NCBI RefSeq assembly: GCF_001905735.1
Contig: NZ_LISW01000007.1
Span: 147,600-211,599, forward strand
Direction: 5' to 3'
Source of the DNA: Streptomyces sp. CB01249
Lineage (GTDB): Bacteria > Actinomycetota > Actinomycetes > Streptomycetales > Streptomycetaceae
Length of the DNA stretch: 64,000 nt
Shown here piece after piece: positions 62,300 to 64,000 of the stretch; within the stretch, counting starts at the first letter, position 1; each line of letters starts with the position of its first letter. The position numbers and the translations under genes are program-made. The notes beneath the pieces are model-generated. The model was not told the origin of the DNA and made no database searches. It saw only the letters and a program-made list of their open reading frames with translations.

Positions 62300-63358
62300 T
62301 CAGACCTTCTCTTCGGTACGGGTGTCGGCCTCGCCCTGCGTACGGCGTCGGCGGGAGACCACGTAGAAGGCACCGCTGCCCACGACGAGGGTGGCGCCGA
62401 CGCCGATGATGCCCGCGAGGCCGCCGGAGAGCCGGGTGTTGGAGACGTCCTTGACGCCGTAGTCGGCGAGCGGGGAGTCCTTGGCGGCGTGCTCCTTGGC
62501 CTCCTTGTCGATGCCCTGGTCGGTGGCGACCTTCTCCAGGCCGTCCGGGTTGGCGGAGGCGTAGAAGGAGACGAACCCGGCGAGCACGAGGGCGGTGACC
62601 AGGCCGGTGACCCAGAGGCCGCGGGTCGGGCGGTGCGCGGCGGGGGCGGGCTCGCGGACCGGCGCCGGGGCGTCGACCAGTTCGCCGTCGACGCGGAGCT
62701 TGAGCGGGGCGGTGAGGCCCTTCGCGCCGTGGACCAGGTCGGGGCGGACAGCGAGGACGGCGCCGACGGTGAGCGCGGTGATCACGGCCTCGCCGATGCC
62801 GATGAGGACGTGCACGCCGACCATGGCGGTGAAGACCTTGCCGATCGGGATGTCGGTGGTCCCGCCGATCCAGTACATCAGCGTGAAGGCGCAGGCGGCG
62901 GCCGGTACGGAGACCAGCGCGGCGACGAAGGAGGCGGCGGTCATCGAGCGGCGGGTACGCGGCAGCACGCCGACCAGGCCGCGGAAGAGGGCGTACGCGA
63001 CGACGGTGGTGACGACGCCCATGTCGAGGACGTTGACGCCGAGCGCGGTGAGGCCGCCGTCGGCGAAGAGGATGCCCTGCATCAGCAGGACGACGGATAT
63101 GCAGAGCACGCCCGTATACGGTCCGACGAGGATCGCGGCGAGCGCCCCGCCGAGCAGATGGCCGCTGGTGCCGGCGGCGACGGGGAAGTTCAGCATCTGC
63201 ACGGCGAAGATGAAGGCGGCGACGAGACCGGCCAGCGGCACGGTGCGCTCGTTCAGCTCGCGGCGGGCCCCCCGGAGGCTGACGGCCACGGCACCGGCGG
63301 CGACGACGCCCGCGACGGCGGAGACAGGTGCGTTGATGAATCCGTCGGGTACATGCAT
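62300..63358 (-). CDS. cbiM: Fused substrate-binding subunits of a nickel/cobalt ECF transporter
   Basis: A 352-aa fusion. Residues 1-210 are CbiM/NikM, starting MHVPDGFINAPVSAVAG, where the N-terminal Met-His coordinates the metal, with LNFPVAAGTSGHLLGGALAA and FTAMVGVHVLIGIGEAVITA. After a Pro/Ala linker (VDAPAPVREPAPAA) comes a CbiN/PDGLE-type domain with YASANPDGLEKVATDQGID and a C-terminal helix. A Nur-box-like dyad upstream favours nickel over cobalt. It heads the operon cbiM(N)-cbiQ-cbiO. Confidence 0.92.
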   Translation of the reverse strand: MHVPDGFINAPVSAVAGVVAAGAVAVSLRGARRELNERTVPLAGLVAAFIFAVQMLNFPVAAGTSGHLLGGALAAILVGPYTGVLCISVVLLMQGILFADGGLTALGVNVLDMGVVTTVVAYALFRGLVGVLPRTRRSMTAASFVAALVSVPAAACAFTLMYWIGGTTDIPIGKVFTAMVGVHVLIGIGEAVITALTVGAVLAVRPDLVHGAKGLTAPLKLRVDGELVDAPAPVREPAPAAHRPTRGLWVTGLVTALVLAGFVSFYASANPDGLEKVATDQGIDKEAKEHAAKDSPLADYGVKDVSNTRLSGGLAGIIGVGATLVVGSGAFYVVSRRRRTQGEADTRTEEKV

Positions 63359-63424
63359 GGGGGAGGCTCCGCTTCCTGCGTTCTCGCGTTGCTGCGCCGG
63401 GTGCGCGGGGTCGTGAACCTCTCA

Positions 63425-63455
63425 ATGATAGGACCTTGTTGCGAAGCGTTCGCAA
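63425..63455 (-). promoter_or_regulatory. Nur-box-like operator and promoter of the metal-uptake operon
   Basis: TTGCGAAGCGTTCGCAA (63439-63455) is a perfect 7-3-7 palindrome. Read as 6-5-6 it is TTGCGA-N5-TCGCAA, close to the known S. coelicolor Nur box TTGCAA-N5-TTGCAA (Nur is the nickel-responsive Fur protein). On the minus strand TATCAT (63425-63430) could be the -10. The dyad would then cover the -35 and spacer, a repressor position. Confidence 0.6.
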
Positions 63456-63557
63456 GAGCGCGTCTGCCACAACTGCATAGGACTCCCCTAGTGCCCTTTT
63501 CGTAAAATATGGGACATTAGATAACAAAGTTGCAGAAGCAGGATGGAGAGTCGGCCC

Positions 63558-63914
63558 ATGTCCTCCGTGATCCATGACCATGCCCGTGCCCGGCTCGTCA
63601 CCGACGCCCGCGACCTGCCGGTCGTCCCGGTCGAGCTGCGGTTCGACGGCGCGGACTCCCCCGCGAAGGTCCGCATCGCCTATCCGGGCGGCACGGAGTG
63701 GGCCGTCGAACGCGAGCTCCTGGAACGCGGGCTGCGCTACCCGGTCGAGCAGGACGGCTGGCGGATATGGCCGTGCGGCAGGGTCCAGGTGGTCGTGGAG
63801 CGGCACGACTCGGCCGGCGTCGACGTCGTCCAGTTCGACTGCGCCCCGCTGGTCCGCTTCCTGCGGCGTACGCACAAGGAGGCCGACGCCCCCCACGCCG
63901 CCGCGCGCACCTGA
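63558..63914 (+). CDS. SsgA-like (SALP) sporulation/cell-division protein
   Basis: A 118-aa protein of the actinomycete-specific SsgA family. LPVVPVELRFDGADSPAKVR, WAVERELLERGLRYPVEQDG, WRIWPCGRVQVVV and LVRFLRRTH follow the SsgA/SsgB pattern. These proteins direct septum placement and peptidoglycan turnover during sporulation. I chose ATG 63558, which has GGAGAG 7 nt upstream; ATG 63543 is an alternative. The upstream spacer is AT-rich, divergent from cbiM, and is followed downstream by a strong terminator. Confidence 0.88.
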   Translation: MSSVIHDHARARLVTDARDLPVVPVELRFDGADSPAKVRIAYPGGTEWAVERELLERGLRYPVEQDGWRIWPCGRVQVVVERHDSAGVDVVQFDCAPLVRFLRRTHKEADAPHAAART

Positions 63915-63926
63915 GCGGACGACGCA

Positions 63927-63961
63927 GAGAGCCCCCGTGCACACCGTGCACGGGGGCTCTC
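63927..63961 (+). terminator. Strong hairpin terminator after the SsgA-like gene
   Basis: A 16-bp perfect stem (GAGAGCCCCCGTGCAC and its complement) with the 3-nt loop ACC, 12 bp after the stop codon. No T-tract follows. Confidence 0.9.
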
Positions 63962-64000
63962 GCCGCCCCGGCCCCCCGTCCCCACAGGTAACCCGGGCTT

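Noticed and set aside
63359-63557. Cobalamin riboswitch upstream of cbiM
   Set aside because: The leader is short and lacks a B12-box-like sequence, and the palindrome and promoter fit repressor control better.

Overview
The window is high-GC actinomycete DNA and almost certainly comes from a Streptomyces chromosome. Coding frames show the strong third-position GC bias of the genus. GTG and TTG starts and 4-bp ATGA/GTGA overlaps are frequent, TTA codons are almost absent, and an SsgA-family protein, abaA/whiJ-like regulators and a protein O-mannosyltransferase are present. The order ppc, desaturase, tetR, gal operon, ispE, ksgA, tatD, rsmI, pmt, PBP looks like the conserved Streptomyces core as I remember it. 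No tRNA, rRNA, CRISPR array, integrase or intact insertion sequence was seen.

Layout. 1-4.9 kb: end of a membrane protein, phosphoenolpyruvate carboxylase, and a fatty-acid desaturase with its TetR regulator. 4.9-8.8 kb: two tandem secreted FG-GAP/VCBS proteins that share a duplicated leader. 8.8-11.5 kb: VOC protein, trans-aconitate methyltransferase and a divergent MarR, then a 163-bp palindromic element that encodes the tail of a LuxR-type regulator. 11.6-17.5 kb: GNAT protein, galTEK, and a divergent sodium/solute symporter with a small membrane protein. 17.5-24.2 kb: a five-gene operon for a 2,3-diaminopropionate (Dap)-derived metabolite, flanked by two copies of the same terminator. 24.2-30.8 kb: orphan LuxR regulator and three paralogous membrane-anchored beta-propeller proteins. 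30.9-41.7 kb: ABC-F protein, lipoprotein, ispE-ksgA, tatD, zinc-ribbon protein, rsmI, pmt, penicillin-binding protein and NUDIX hydrolase. 41.7-47.9 kb: NAD-binding protein, EamA exporter, LysR, and two secreted carbohydrate-related proteins, each behind a LacI-type operator. 47.9-55.4 kb: accessory region with broken methyltransferase genes, small hydrolases, VOC protein and an XRE/DUF6879 regulatory locus. 55.4-64 kb: LysR/SDR pair, ECF sigma factor with membrane partner, SDR with serine hydrolase, a cbiMN-Q-O metal transporter behind a Nur-box-like site, and an SsgA-like protein.

The most interesting region is the operon at 17692-24153. It joins SbnA- and SbnB-type Dap synthesis enzymes to a large FAD/NAD(P)-binding enzyme, a Cys/Met-type PLP enzyme and a BenE-family transporter. 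It begins in AT-rich DNA, carries two of the three TTA (bldA-dependent) codons I found in the window, and sits between near-identical terminators, as expected of an inserted mini-gene cluster. I do not recognise it as a described pathway.

All coordinates and translations were read by eye. Family names rest on visible motifs and remembered family patterns, and no database search was run.
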